From the NCBI GenBank assembly GCA_963921355.3, contig OZ001190.1, forward strand, positions 4,774,001 through 4,838,000: a stretch of 64,000 bases of DNA, read 5' to 3'. Both the position numbers and the translations under genes were made by a program. Numbering within the stretch: position 1 is the first letter of the stretch; every line of letters begins with the position of its first letter. The notes under the pieces were generated by a model. That model saw only the letters and a program-made list of their open reading frames with translations, was not told where the DNA came from and did not search any database. Shown piece by piece: positions 52,947 through 60,974 of the stretch. Origin of the DNA: CAWUEZ02 sp963921355 (GTDB lineage Bacteria; Pseudomonadota; Alphaproteobacteria; Thalassobaculales; Thalassobaculaceae).

Positions 52947-53125
52947 GCTCCGGTTTCCCGCCGAACTCTCGCACCGGTCGGCACTGGCACGCACCGCTGC
53001 CGCGCGCTACAACACCTGGGCACGGCCGCCTTCCTGTCTCCCAGACAAAACCGGCCCCTGTTGACTTGCGATCGCCCCACACGGGCGACCGGCGGGTGGG
53101 CAACACGTCCGCCCGGAGGCGATTG

Positions 53126-54346
53126 ATGGATCACGAGGACCAGTTCGACTTCGACACGCTGATCGACCGGGAAGGAACCAGTTCGGTCAAATGGGAATTC
53201 CATACCCATGGCGGGTTCTACCAATGGCACCGCGCCGACCGCGACCAGGGCGATGACCGGGTGCTGGCGATGTGGGTCGCCGACATGGACTTCCGCTGCC
53301 CGCCGGTTGTGCTGAGCGCGCTGCGCCGGCTCGTCGACCACGGGATCTTCGGCTACTCCGCGAAGACCGAAGCCTATTCAGAGGCGGTGGGGGCCTGGTT
53401 TCGCGACCGCCAGGGTTGGGACATCGAGCCGGACTGGCTGATCACGGCACCGGGGGTGGTGCCGACCTTGAACGTGGTGGTGCGGGCGTTCACCGAGCCC
53501 GGAGACAAGGTGATCGTCCAGCGGCCCGTGTACTATCCGTTCTTCCGGGTGACCCACAACAACGGCTGCGAGGTGGTCTCGAACTCGCTCGTGCTTGGCG
53601 ACAGCGGGTACACCATGGATCTCGAGGATCTGGAGGCCAAGGCCCGCGACCCCAAAGCCAAGCTGCTGATCCTGTGCTCGCCCCACAACCCGATCGGCCG
53701 GGTCTGGAACCGCGACGAGCTCGATGCGGTGGCGGAGATCTGCGCCCGTCACGGGGTGATCGTGGTGGCGGACGAAATCCACGGTGACCTGCTCTTTCCC
53801 GGGGTCCGTTTCACCCCCTTCGCCACCCTCGGCGATCACGCGGCGCAGAACACCATCGTCTGCACCGCGCCGTCCAAGACCTTCAATCTGGCCGGCCTCC
53901 ACACCTCAAACATCATCATTCCGAACCCCGAGATCCGGCAGACCTTCAGCGAGACCTACGCCCGCCACGCGCTGCCCGGCATGAACCCGTTCGGGATCGC
54001 CGCCACCATGGCCGCCTATACCGGGGGTGGGCCCTGGCTCGACGCGGCGATGCGCTACATCGCCGCCAACGCCGACCGGCTGATCGCCTTTTTCGGCCAG
54101 GAGGTCCCGGAGATCCGCGCGTTGCGTCCCGAAGGCACCTACCTGCAGTGGTTCGATTGCCGGGCCTTCGGTCTCGACAAGGACGCGCTGGAGGACCTGA
54201 TGCTGAACCGCGCCAAGGTCTATTTCGACGAGGGCTACATCTTCGGCGACGAGGGGATCGGTTTCGAGCGCATCAACCTTGCCTGCCCGCGCAACGTGCT
54301 GGACGACGCCCTCGTCCGGGTGCGTGACGCGCTGAGGAGCCTTTGA
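53126..54346 (+). CDS. MalY/PatB-family PLP-dependent cystathionine beta-lyase
   Basis: 406 residues, fold-type I aminotransferase. CGGAGG precedes ATG 53126 by seven bases. Motifs: VLAMWVADMDFRCPPVVLSA, ITAPGVVPTLNVVVRAFTEP, LLILCSPHNPIGRVWNRDEL, VVADEIHGDLLF and the PLP Lys in CTAPSKTFNLAGLHTSNIII. MalY/PatB enzymes split cystathionine or cysteine to homocysteine or pyruvate, ammonia and sulfide. The next gene, a D-cysteine desulfhydrase homologue, starts one base after its stop, so the two probably act together in cysteine or D-cysteine breakdown. Confidence 0.93.
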   Translation: MDHEDQFDFDTLIDREGTSSVKWEFHTHGGFYQWHRADRDQGDDRVLAMWVADMDFRCPPVVLSALRRLVDHGIFGYSAKTEAYSEAVGAWFRDRQGWDIEPDWLITAPGVVPTLNVVVRAFTEPGDKVIVQRPVYYPFFRVTHNNGCEVVSNSLVLGDSGYTMDLEDLEAKARDPKAKLLILCSPHNPIGRVWNRDELDAVAEICARHGVIVVADEIHGDLLFPGVRFTPFATLGDHAAQNTIVCTAPSKTFNLAGLHTSNIIIPNPEIRQTFSETYARHALPGMNPFGIAATMAAYTGGGPWLDAAMRYIAANADRLIAFFGQEVPEIRALRPEGTYLQWFDCRAFGLDKDALEDLMLNRAKVYFDEGYIFGDEGIGFERINLACPRNVLDDALVRVRDALRSL

Positions 54347-54347
54347 C

Positions 54348-55403
54348 ATGCCGACGACACATCCCGCACTCAGTGCCCTGATCGACAGCCGCCCGCGGGT
54401 GCGCATGGCCCACCTGCCCACCGCGGTCGAGGACATGGCCAACCTCGCCGACCGGCTGTTCCCCGACGGCGGCGGCCCGCGTCTGCTGGTCAAGCGCGAC
54501 GACAATACCGGCGTGGCCCTCGGCGGCAACAAGGTCCGCCAGCTCGAGTTCTATCTCGGGGACGCGCAGACCCAGGGCGCCGACACCGTGCTCATCACCA
54601 GCGCGGTCCAGTCCAACTACATGCGGACCTGCGCCGCGATGTGCGCCCGCCTCGGCCTGGAATGCCACCTGCAGCTCGAAGAACGGGTCCCGAAGAACGA
54701 CCCGCTGTACCGGACCAACGGCAACGTGCTGCTCGACCGGATCGCCGGGGCGACCCTGCACAGCTACCCCGAAGGCGAGGACGAGGCCGGCGCCGATCGG
54801 GAGGTCGAGGCGATCGCCGACCGGCTGCGCGCCGAGGGCAAGCGGCCCTATGTGATCCATCTCAGCCCGAACCACCCGCCGCTCGGTGCCGTCGGCTATG
54901 TCGATGCGGCCCGTGAGCTGCTGGACCAGTTGGCCGAGAGTGGAACGACCGTCGATCGGATCTTCGTCGGCTCCGGCTCGGCGGCCACCCATACCGGCCT
55001 GCTCTGGGGCTTGCGGGCCGGCGGCTCCGATATCCCGGTGACCGGGGTCTGTGTGCGCCGCCCGGCCGCCCAGCAGGGCCCCCGGGTGCGCGCCAATCTC
55101 GACCGGATGTCCGACCTGCTCGGCTTTGATCCGGGTTTCAGCGACGACGACGTCGAGGTGACCGACGTGTCGCTCGGACCGGGCTACGGCCGGCTAACCG
55201 ACGAGGTGCGCGAGGCGATCCATCTCGCCGGCACCTGCGAAGGCCTGTTCGTCGATCCGGTCTACACCGGCAAGGTCCTGGCGGGAATGATCGCGGTCCT
55301 GCGGGACGGGGCGATGGGGGCCGACGAGACCGCGCTGTTCATCCACACCGGCGGCCAGCCCGCCCTGTTCGCCTATGGCGAGGCGGTGTTGGCAGCGGAT
55401 TGA
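54348..55403 (+). CDS. D-cysteine desulfhydrase / ACC deaminase family protein
   Basis: 351 residues, fold-type II PLP enzyme. The PLP Lys is in ALGGNKVRQLEFYLG, with the substrate loop TSAVQSNYMRTCAAMCARLG, and the phosphate-binding GSGSAATHTGLLWGLRAGGS. This pattern is shared by D-cysteine desulfhydrases (dcyD) and 1-aminocyclopropane-1-carboxylate deaminases. The second active-site residues that distinguish ACC deaminase cannot be checked without alignment. The partner MalY-like gene favours desulfhydrase activity. Ends four bases before a structured repeat. Confidence 0.85.
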   Translation: MPTTHPALSALIDSRPRVRMAHLPTAVEDMANLADRLFPDGGGPRLLVKRDDNTGVALGGNKVRQLEFYLGDAQTQGADTVLITSAVQSNYMRTCAAMCARLGLECHLQLEERVPKNDPLYRTNGNVLLDRIAGATLHSYPEGEDEAGADREVEAIADRLRAEGKRPYVIHLSPNHPPLGAVGYVDAARELLDQLAESGTTVDRIFVGSGSAATHTGLLWGLRAGGSDIPVTGVCVRRPAAQQGPRVRANLDRMSDLLGFDPGFSDDDVEVTDVSLGPGYGRLTDEVREAIHLAGTCEGLFVDPVYTGKVLAGMIAVLRDGAMGADETALFIHTGGQPALFAYGEAVLAAD

Positions 55404-55407
55404 GGCG

Positions 55408-55524
55408 GCCCTTCGACACGCGGGTGCGCCGCTGCTCAGGGCGAGGCAATCTCCTCTGACCTCGCCCTGAGCAGGATCCCGCCCCGGATTGAATCCGGGG
55501 TTGCGCCGGGGCGTGTCGAAGGGC
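55408..55524. repeat. cloverleaf-like intergenic repeat
   Basis: A 117-bp element. Outer arms GCCCTTCGACACGC (55408-55421) and GCGTGTCGAAGGGC (55511-55524) are perfect complements. Inside are two further perfect stems: CTGCTCAGGGCGAGG (55432-55446) with CCTCGCCCTGAGCAG (55460-55474), and CCCCGGATT (55482-55490) with AATCCGGGG (55492-55500). It fills the space between the convergent desulfhydrase and CBS genes. Elements with CTTCGACA and GCTCAGG arms are known as dispersed alphaproteobacterial repeats. Confidence 0.85.
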
Positions 55525-55535
55525 GTTACGCGGAT

Positions 55536-55967
55536 CTAGTTCCCCGCCACGTAGGCCGCGAGCTGGCGGACCTCTTCCTGGGTCTCCTCCAGCCGGAACT
55601 TCACGACATCGCCGATCGAGATCATGCCGGCGAGGCGTCCGTGTTCCATGACCGGGACGTGCCGGAACCGGCCGGTGGACATCTGTTCCATGACCTCGGC
55701 GATGGTTTTCTGCGGTGTGCAGGTCACGACCTTGGCCGTCATCAGGGCGCTGACCGGTTCGGTCAGGACGTCGCCGCCCTTCTCCGCCAGCACCCGCACG
55801 ACATCGCGCTCCGACAGGATGCCGGCGACGGCACCGCCATCGGTGGTGACCACCACCGAGCCGATCCGCTTTTCGGCCAGCATGGCGACGGCGTCAGCCA
55901 CCGGCACATCGGGCGCCACGGTCACGACGTCGCGACCTTTGGTTTTCAGGATATCGGAAACAAGCAT
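55536..55967 (-). CDS. tandem CBS-domain protein
   Basis: 143 residues made only of two CBS repeats: VADAVAMLAEKRIGSVVVTT with GILSERDVVRVLAEKG, and IAEVMEQMSTGRFRHVPVME with GMISIGDVVKFRLEE. Such stand-alone CBS pairs bind adenosine nucleotides and adjust partner enzymes. Start ATG 55967 is chosen because the domain begins there (MLVSDILKTKGRDVVTV); AGGATG is upstream. Cytoplasmic. Partner unknown. Confidence 0.93.
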   Translation of the reverse strand: MLVSDILKTKGRDVVTVAPDVPVADAVAMLAEKRIGSVVVTTDGGAVAGILSERDVVRVLAEKGGDVLTEPVSALMTAKVVTCTPQKTIAEVMEQMSTGRFRHVPVMEHGRLAGMISIGDVVKFRLEETQEEVRQLAAYVAGN

Positions 55968-56193
55968 GGCATCCTCCCGTTTCTCTGGCGAAACAGGTGG
56001 GCCAAGCCACCGGCCGTGCGGGTTGCGTCCTGCTCTCCCCCTCAGCGCAGCCCGCGGTGCCGAGGTCGGCCCCACCCGCGTCGACTGCCCCTGGGGTGGG
56101 CCGTTGGAAAAATCATCCTCCGGAATTACGGCGCTGGCAAGCGCAGGCGCCATGGTGGCGGATTCGCCCCATCTGCGATACACAGACGCCAGC

Positions 56194-56270
56194 GTCCTCG
56201 TAGCTCAGCTGGATAGAGCACCAGATTCCTAATCTGGGGGTCGCAGGTTCGAATCCTGCCGGGGACGCCA
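56194..56270 (+). tRNA. tRNA-Arg (anticodon CCT)
   Basis: 77 nt including encoded CCA. Acceptor GTCCTCG pairs with CGGGGAC (one G-T pair); D-arm TAGCTCAGCTGGATAGAGCA; anticodon stem CCAGA / TCTGG around TTCCTAA, anticodon CCT, reading AGG arginine; T-arm CAGGTTCGAATCCTG. All arms are intact. No flanking direct repeat of the 3' end was found, so no sign of integration here. Confidence 0.97.
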
Positions 56271-56294
56271 TCTTGCCGGGCGTTTTCAGATCCC

Positions 56295-56675
56295 TCAGGT
56301 GATGATCTTCCAGTAGGTGTCCTTTTTGGTCACCTTGCCGTCGGCGAATTCCCACAGATCGCAGCCGAGATAGGCGAAGGCCGGACCGTCCGCCGGCGTG
56401 CCTTTGACGACCCATTCCGAGATCGCCTTGCTGTCGTCGACGATCCAGTGGCGGATGTCCTCCCAGCGCATGTCGGGGATCAGGCCATAGCGGTCGCGCA
56501 GGACCTGGCCGATTTCCGCCTTGCCGCGACACACCCGGCCTTCCGGCGGGGCCGGCCCGCTCGCCATGACCCAGACGCAGTCCTCGGCGAAATGGGAGAG
56601 AATGGCGTCGACGTCGTGACGGTTGAAGCCGTCCTGGATCTCGTCCAGCAGTGGAATGGTGATCAACCCGGCCAT
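56295..56675 (-). CDS. NTF2-like (SnoaL-type) protein
   Basis: 126 residues, cone-shaped alpha+beta fold of the nuclear transport factor 2 superfamily: IQDGFNRHDVDAILSHFAED, CRGKAEIGQVLRDRYGLIPD, HWIVDDSKAISEWVVKGTPA and DLWEFADGKVTKKDTYWKI, the usual strand order. Members are small-ligand binders or isomerases; no catalytic Asp/His pair is obvious, so function is open. The gene points toward the tRNA gene. Confidence 0.85.
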   Translation of the reverse strand: MAGLITIPLLDEIQDGFNRHDVDAILSHFAEDCVWVMASGPAPPEGRVCRGKAEIGQVLRDRYGLIPDMRWEDIRHWIVDDSKAISEWVVKGTPADGPAFAYLGCDLWEFADGKVTKKDTYWKIIT

Positions 56676-56870
56676 GCGCCCTCTCCCCGTTCAGCAACGC
56701 CGTACCAGCACAGCATTCGCCCGGACGAGGATCAAGCCCGGCCCGATCGGAGCCGCCGTTGAACGGGGTTCCCTTCGAACCCGGGACAGCTGCGAACATT
56801 AGCCGCCGCGCGGCGCCGTGCCACGGTTCTATTTCACAATCGAGGAACTGGGACCGGCGTGGTCAGATCG

Positions 56871-57197
56871 TCAGGCGTTGACCTGGCGCATCACGTAGCG
56901 CCCGTCCCCGCCGGTAACGAAATGCTCCGGAATCTGGGGATGATCGACCGGCCCGTTGCCGCGGTCGTCGACCAGATTCTGCTCCGAGACGTAGGCGATA
57001 TAGTAGGTCTGCGGGTTCTCGGCGAACAGGTGGTAGAAAGGCTGATCGCGCCGCGGGCGCCGATCCTCCGGGATGGCGTTGTACCACTCTTCGGTGTTGG
57101 CGAACTCCGGATCGATGTCGAAGACCACCCCGCGGAAATCGAAATGGCGGTGACGTACCACGGCTCCGATCGGAAATTTCGGTTCGACGATCTTCAT
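56871..57197 (-). CDS. hspQ: HspQ (hemimethylated-DNA-binding YccV-like) protein
   Basis: 108 residues. IGAVVRHRHFDFRGVVFDID, EEWYNAIPEDRRPRRDQPFYH and YYIAYVSEQNLVDD are the family hallmarks. In enterobacteria HspQ is a heat-shock protein that binds DnaA and acts as a Lon adaptor. Start ATG 57197 fits the family N-terminus (MKIVEPKFPIG). No sigma-32-type promoter was recognised. It diverges from the unrecognised gene at 57403 across a region with CtrA-type and palindromic sites, so either gene could be the target. Confidence 0.92.
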   Translation of the reverse strand: MKIVEPKFPIGAVVRHRHFDFRGVVFDIDPEFANTEEWYNAIPEDRRPRRDQPFYHLFAENPQTYYIAYVSEQNLVDDRGNGPVDHPQIPEHFVTGGDGRYVMRQVNA

Positions 57198-57279
57198 ATG
57201 GCTTCGCTGCGCTCTATCCGATTTCGGCTCTGAATCCCAAAATACTTGGCCATCCGGACCACCGGGGCAAGAGGCACGC

Positions 57280-57294
57280 ATGCAAATCTTGCAT
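57280..57294. promoter_or_regulatory. 15-bp inverted repeat upstream of the unrecognised gene
   Basis: ATGCAA-ATC-TTGCAT is a perfect palindrome with 6-bp arms. The motif CTTGCA recurs inside the CtrA box at 57329 and again near 57355 (ATCTTGCAGC), so TTGCA is repeated three times in about 75 bases, as if a regulator bound cooperatively. Regulator unknown. Confidence 0.4.
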
Positions 57295-57322
57295 CGGGGG
57301 GTCGATCATCGCCGACAGGCGG

Positions 57323-57338
57323 TTAAACTTGCATTAAC
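57323..57338. promoter_or_regulatory. perfect CtrA box TTAA-N7-TTAAC
   Basis: GGTTAAACTTGCATTAACC reads TTAA (57323-57326), seven bases, TTAA (57334-57337), then C, which is the full CtrA consensus, and it is also a perfect palindrome with GGTTAA arms. It lies 65 bases before the chosen start (57403) of the unrecognised gene and about 125 bases before hspQ. CtrA controls cell-cycle and motility genes in alphaproteobacteria; binding here is predicted only. Confidence 0.6.
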
Positions 57339-57402
57339 CCCATGCACGCTAATCTTGCAGCCGAATTCGCAAGTGGGTCGCGTGACGGGGGAGGTTAGTT
57401 CA

Positions 57403-58461
57403 GTGGCGGAGGCAGCTATCGCCGAACCGGAAAAGTCAGCATCGACGGTGAATGATCTCGCCGACATCGATCGGGATTCACTGCACACGATGCCTTTGAA
57501 GATCGTGCCGTTGCGTCTTCCCGCTCTCCGCCATGCCCGGTTGATCAAGACGTCCCGGCTGGAATCCGAGATCGAACTGTTCACGGATGGGGCGACCGGA
57601 TCCGGACTGATCGAGGTCAGCGATATCCCTGATTTCATCAACGCCGACGAGGAAGACATCAAGTCGGACATGACCGTGCTCAACGAGCTCGCGCTGCTGA
57701 ACAGTTTCGATGTGTTCTCGCTGCGGAACTCCCTGCGCGACCTGAAGATCGACGTCCGACAGGCGTCCGACCTGAAGCTGTCCGGGGTCATGGAAGAGAC
57801 CCTCACCGAATATATGAAGGCCTTCACGCGCCCGCTGGTGGTCAACGTGTTCGGTGCCACGAACGACAATGTCGAGAACTCCGGCCAGATCATTCAGATG
57901 TTCACCAACATCGACCGCAAGGTCGCTTTGAAGGACATGCAGAAGATCGCGAAGATGATGAACATCACCGTCGCCGACATTCCGGACTTCCTGGAGAAGT
58001 ACGGCGACATCTACATGTCGCTGTCGTATTTCCGCCGCTGCCTCGATGAGGTCGTTCTGACCTTCGACAACTACACGAAGTGGATGGACGAGATCCAAGA
58101 GACGATGCTGCGGGACAACAAGGCCCTGATGCAGAAGTGCGAGTTCGTTCACAACTCCCTGAACGGTATCCTGAGCTCGATCACCGGCCGGTTCGAGTCG
58201 TTTGACCGGAACTCCCAGACCTTCTGGGACAACATCTCGATGGACAGCTTCCAGCGGCTGCACGCGCTGATCACCAATCACCACGAGACGATCGGCGGTG
58301 TGCTCTGCGGCCTCACGGTGAAGCTGAACACCTGGGAAACCCGGTTCCCGACTCAGGGCGGCAACCCGTACAAGCGGGCCGAGTTCGTTCAGTCGGAGAT
58401 GGCTCCCGGCCTCGAGAAGCTCCAGACCCTGGAAGCCTCGGCACCCTCGACCATCATGTAG
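57403..58461 (+). CDS. conserved-looking protein of unknown function behind a CtrA box
   Basis: 352 residues from GTG 57403 (GGGGGAGG ends eight bases upstream); an ATG at 57280 gives 393 but would place the CtrA box inside the gene. No family recognised. It is soluble and mostly helical, with a beta-like start (LHTMPLKIVPLRLPALRHAR), an acidic stretch (SDIPDFINADEEDIKSDMTV), FDVFSLRNSLRDLKIDVRQA, KAFTRPLVVNVFGATNDNVE, MNITVADIPDFLEKYGDIYM and a C-terminal helical bundle (YTKWMDEIQETMLRDNKALM). No membrane segment, no metal motif. G/C third-position bias is strong and codon use matches neighbours, so it is a real gene. Control by CtrA would suggest a cell-cycle or motility role (inference). 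Confidence 0.8.
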   Translation: MAEAAIAEPEKSASTVNDLADIDRDSLHTMPLKIVPLRLPALRHARLIKTSRLESEIELFTDGATGSGLIEVSDIPDFINADEEDIKSDMTVLNELALLNSFDVFSLRNSLRDLKIDVRQASDLKLSGVMEETLTEYMKAFTRPLVVNVFGATNDNVENSGQIIQMFTNIDRKVALKDMQKIAKMMNITVADIPDFLEKYGDIYMSLSYFRRCLDEVVLTFDNYTKWMDEIQETMLRDNKALMQKCEFVHNSLNGILSSITGRFESFDRNSQTFWDNISMDSFQRLHALITNHHETIGGVLCGLTVKLNTWETRFPTQGGNPYKRAEFVQSEMAPGLEKLQTLEASAPSTIM

Positions 58462-58517
58462 GTCCGGTGCCGGGAGCAGAGTGCGTTCAGGCGCGACAGG
58501 TCTGAGCGGATCACGCC

Positions 58518-59216
58518 TCAGGTCTGGGTGTTCCCCCCGCCCCGCCATCGGCCGCCGCCGGCCAGCAACGCTCCGACAACGAATCCACCGCCATGGGCCA
58601 GGAACGCGACCGGCGCATCCTGTGAGAACGCCAGGCCGGCAATCTGTAGGATCAGCCAAACGGCGATCACCGGCAGCGCCGGTACCTCGCGTATCCGCAA
58701 TCCCCCGGGTCCCGGCAGCAGGATCCTGAACTTGTCGGTCGGATCGCGGCGCAGGGCCGCCCCGATGAGGCCGGAGGCCACGGCACTGGCGCCGATGATA
58801 GGAATGGTCGAGCTGGGCTCCGAGGCTGCCTCAAGCCCCAGTCCGACCGCCCCCGCGACCACAAAGATCACCATCACCCGCAGTGCTCCAGCTTGCCGTT
58901 CGAGCAGATTTCCGGCCAGCAGGATCGCCAGAATGTTGCCGCCCAGGTGAACCGGGCCGCCATGCAGGAACTGCGCGGTGAACAGGGTCGCGGCAGGCGG
59001 CGGTCCGACAATCTGGGGAGCACGAATGCGAATGCCGAACAGGTCCGCCGGAACCAGGCCGAAACCGTGGACTAATGCCAGATCGCCGTATGCATCAAGC
59101 CCGGCGTGCCAGAAATAGACCACCGCCAGCAAGGCGCTCAGCAGCGCCCCGATAACAGCGAACCGCCGAGGCGGAGGCGGAGGCGATGGTCGGCGAAACG
59201 GAATCGGATCCGGCAT
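58518..59216 (-). CDS. rhomboid-family intramembrane protease
   Basis: 232 residues, six membrane helices. Segments: FTAQFLHGGPVHLGGNILAI (with His and Asn of the oxyanion region), IPIIGASAVASGLIGAAL (catalytic Ser in GAS-A, where most rhomboids have GASG) and VAFLAHGGGFVVGALLAGG (catalytic His). The altered residue after Ser is small (Ala for Gly), so activity is likely but not certain. A Pro-rich N-terminus and a short tail (GRWRGGGNTQT) are extra. The gene is 27 bases behind the PagL-like gene on the same strand. Confidence 0.88.
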   Translation of the reverse strand: MPDPIPFRRPSPPPPPRRFAVIGALLSALLAVVYFWHAGLDAYGDLALVHGFGLVPADLFGIRIRAPQIVGPPPAATLFTAQFLHGGPVHLGGNILAILLAGNLLERQAGALRVMVIFVVAGAVGLGLEAASEPSSTIPIIGASAVASGLIGAALRRDPTDKFRILLPGPGGLRIREVPALPVIAVWLILQIAGLAFSQDAPVAFLAHGGGFVVGALLAGGGRWRGGGNTQT

Positions 59217-59242
59217 GGACGCAGCCCCCGTCGGCAGGAAGG

Positions 59243-59752
59243 TCAGTCGGCGAACAACCGGTCGAACGGGATCGAGTAGAATAGCACCAGCGACTCCACC
59301 CCGGGGTTTTCGTCGTCCAGCCCGGCATTGGAGATATGGGTGAAAGACAGGCCGAGCCGGGAGTAGTCGTCGAACCGGTAGGCCACTTCGAGCCCCGAGC
59401 GGAATTCGATGGCGTGGCCCAGATCCTTCCCGTCCCCGTCGCCGTAGAGCCCGGCCGCGAAGGTCGGGGTTGCCACCCAGCGCCGGCCGAAGAAGAGATC
59501 AAGAGCGATGCCGCCGTAGCCGTAGGTGGCCGCATCCGACGTCGCCGTGAAGCCGACAAACGGGGTAAACCACATCAGCTTGTAGTCCTCGCTGAAGCGG
59601 TATTCGATCCGGACTTCCGCCGCGTCGTCGTCGTCTGTCAGATCGTAGTAGCCGGCGCCAAAGGTGATGAAGTCCGGTTCTTCCGCACGGGCGGCGGTTG
59701 CAACCATCAGGACCGACAGGATCAATACTGCCAGCGGAGCGAAAGCGCGCAC
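59243..59752 (-). CDS. pagL: PagL-type lipid A 3-O-deacylase (acyloxyacyl hydrolase family)
   Basis: 169 residues from GTG 59752, chosen because GGAGG lies seven bases upstream and a signal peptide follows (VRAFAPLAVLILSVLMVATA, cleavage after ARA). The mature part is an eight-strand outer-membrane barrel (alternating FITFGAGYYDL, VRIEYRFS, VGFTATSD, FGRRWVATPTF). The catalytic His-Ser and Asn motif is THISNAGLDDENPGVE. It removes the 3-O-acyl chain from lipid A and so tunes the outer membrane. The frame extends upstream past the signal peptide but without homology. Confidence 0.85.
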   Translation of the reverse strand: MRAFAPLAVLILSVLMVATAARAEEPDFITFGAGYYDLTDDDDAAEVRIEYRFSEDYKLMWFTPFVGFTATSDAATYGYGGIALDLFFGRRWVATPTFAAGLYGDGDGKDLGHAIEFRSGLEVAYRFDDYSRLGLSFTHISNAGLDDENPGVESLVLFYSIPFDRLFAD

Positions 59753-59999
59753 TTGCGACCTCCAGAGCACAGTCGGCGAGACCAGGTCCGTCTCATCGCC
59801 CAACCGGGCCTCGTGTCCCGATCGAGACGTTCGCTTGGGCGAACGGCTCGCGAAACGGCACACTGACCAATTAAAACTGGTGGGCGTCGGCCTTCGAAAC
59901 TCCGGGTCCGACGAGCGCCGGGTTTCAAAACCATCACACCAGCCCGCCGGCTCGGAGATGAACTCAGACCGGCGCATCATAGTGGCGGCAGTCGACACA

Positions 60000-60974
60000 T
60001 CAAGAAATGCGTGTGGTTTCCGCCAATTGCGCCTTGAAGCGTTCGGTCGCCTGGACCAGCGCTCGACGGATACCCGGTTCCATGGCGGCATGCCCGGCAT
60101 CGGCGACGATCCAGAAGTCCGCGCGGCGCCAGCTGCGGGCCAGTGCGTCGGCGGTGGCGATCGGACAGATCACATCATACCGGCCCTGCACGATGATGGC
60201 CGGCAAGTGCCGGATCCGGTCCATACCGGCCAGCAGTCCATCGGTCGGCAGGAACATCGCATTCATGAAGTAGTGCGCCTCGAGCCGCGCCAGGCTGAGC
60301 GCGTATCCGATGTTGCTGGCCGATGCCTGTCCCGAGCCCGCCCCCGGAAGCAGCGCTGAGCAGTTCGCCTCGTAGGCGGCCCAGCATCGCGCGGCCGGGA
60401 CATGGATGTCGCGATCCGGATGGATCAGCCGATGGTGATAGGCCAACAGGAGGTCCGCGCGCTCGCGCTCGGGAATGTGTTCCGCGAAGTCCCGCCACGC
60501 CTCGGGAAAAATTGTCCGGATCCCCGTCATGAACCAGTCGATCTCGCTGGGGCGGCCAAGGAACACGCCGCGCAGGACGAAGCCCAGGCACCGTTCCGGG
60601 TGCGCCTGACCGTAGGCCAGCGCCAGGGTCGCGCCCCAGGACCCGCCGAACACCAGCCACCGGTCGATCCCGAGATGAGCGCGGAGCTGCTCGATGTCAG
60701 CAACAAGGTGCTGGGTCGTGTTGGCCTCGATCCCGGCGCGCGGCGAGGACTTCCCGGCCCCACGCTGGTCCATGAGGACGATGCGATAGGCCCTCGGGTC
60801 GAAAAACCGGCGTTGGGTGGGCGAGGTTCCGGAGCCCGGACCACCATGCAGAAAGATCACCGGGATGCCATTGCGCGCACCGCTCTCCTCCCAGTACAAG
60901 GAGTGCCCGTCGCCGACATCGAGCATGCCGTTGCGACGGCTCGCAATCTCCGGAAACAGATCGTCGCGGTTCAC
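60000..60974 (-). CDS. pip: prolyl aminopeptidase
   Basis: 324 residues, alpha/beta hydrolase that removes N-terminal proline. Oxyanion segment HGGPGSGTSPTQRRFFDP, nucleophile elbow FGGSWGATLALAYG (Ser), VQGRYDVICPIATADALA (Asp) and ADAGHAAMEPGIRRAL (His) give a full triad. LMDQRGAGKSSP is the family hallmark. The start overlaps the oxyR stop by four bases (60971-60974), so pip is translated with oxyR. Cytoplasmic. Confidence 0.94.
   Translation of the reverse strand: MNRDDLFPEIASRRNGMLDVGDGHSLYWEESGARNGIPVIFLHGGPGSGTSPTQRRFFDPRAYRIVLMDQRGAGKSSPRAGIEANTTQHLVADIEQLRAHLGIDRWLVFGGSWGATLALAYGQAHPERCLGFVLRGVFLGRPSEIDWFMTGIRTIFPEAWRDFAEHIPERERADLLLAYHHRLIHPDRDIHVPAARCWAAYEANCSALLPGAGSGQASASNIGYALSLARLEAHYFMNAMFLPTDGLLAGMDRIRHLPAIIVQGRYDVICPIATADALARSWRRADFWIVADAGHAAMEPGIRRALVQATERFKAQLAETTRIS

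Noticed and set aside
56194..56270. tRNA-Arg as integration site of a mobile element
   Set aside because: No second copy of the tRNA 3' end and no integrase on either side; neighbours are ordinary chromosomal genes.
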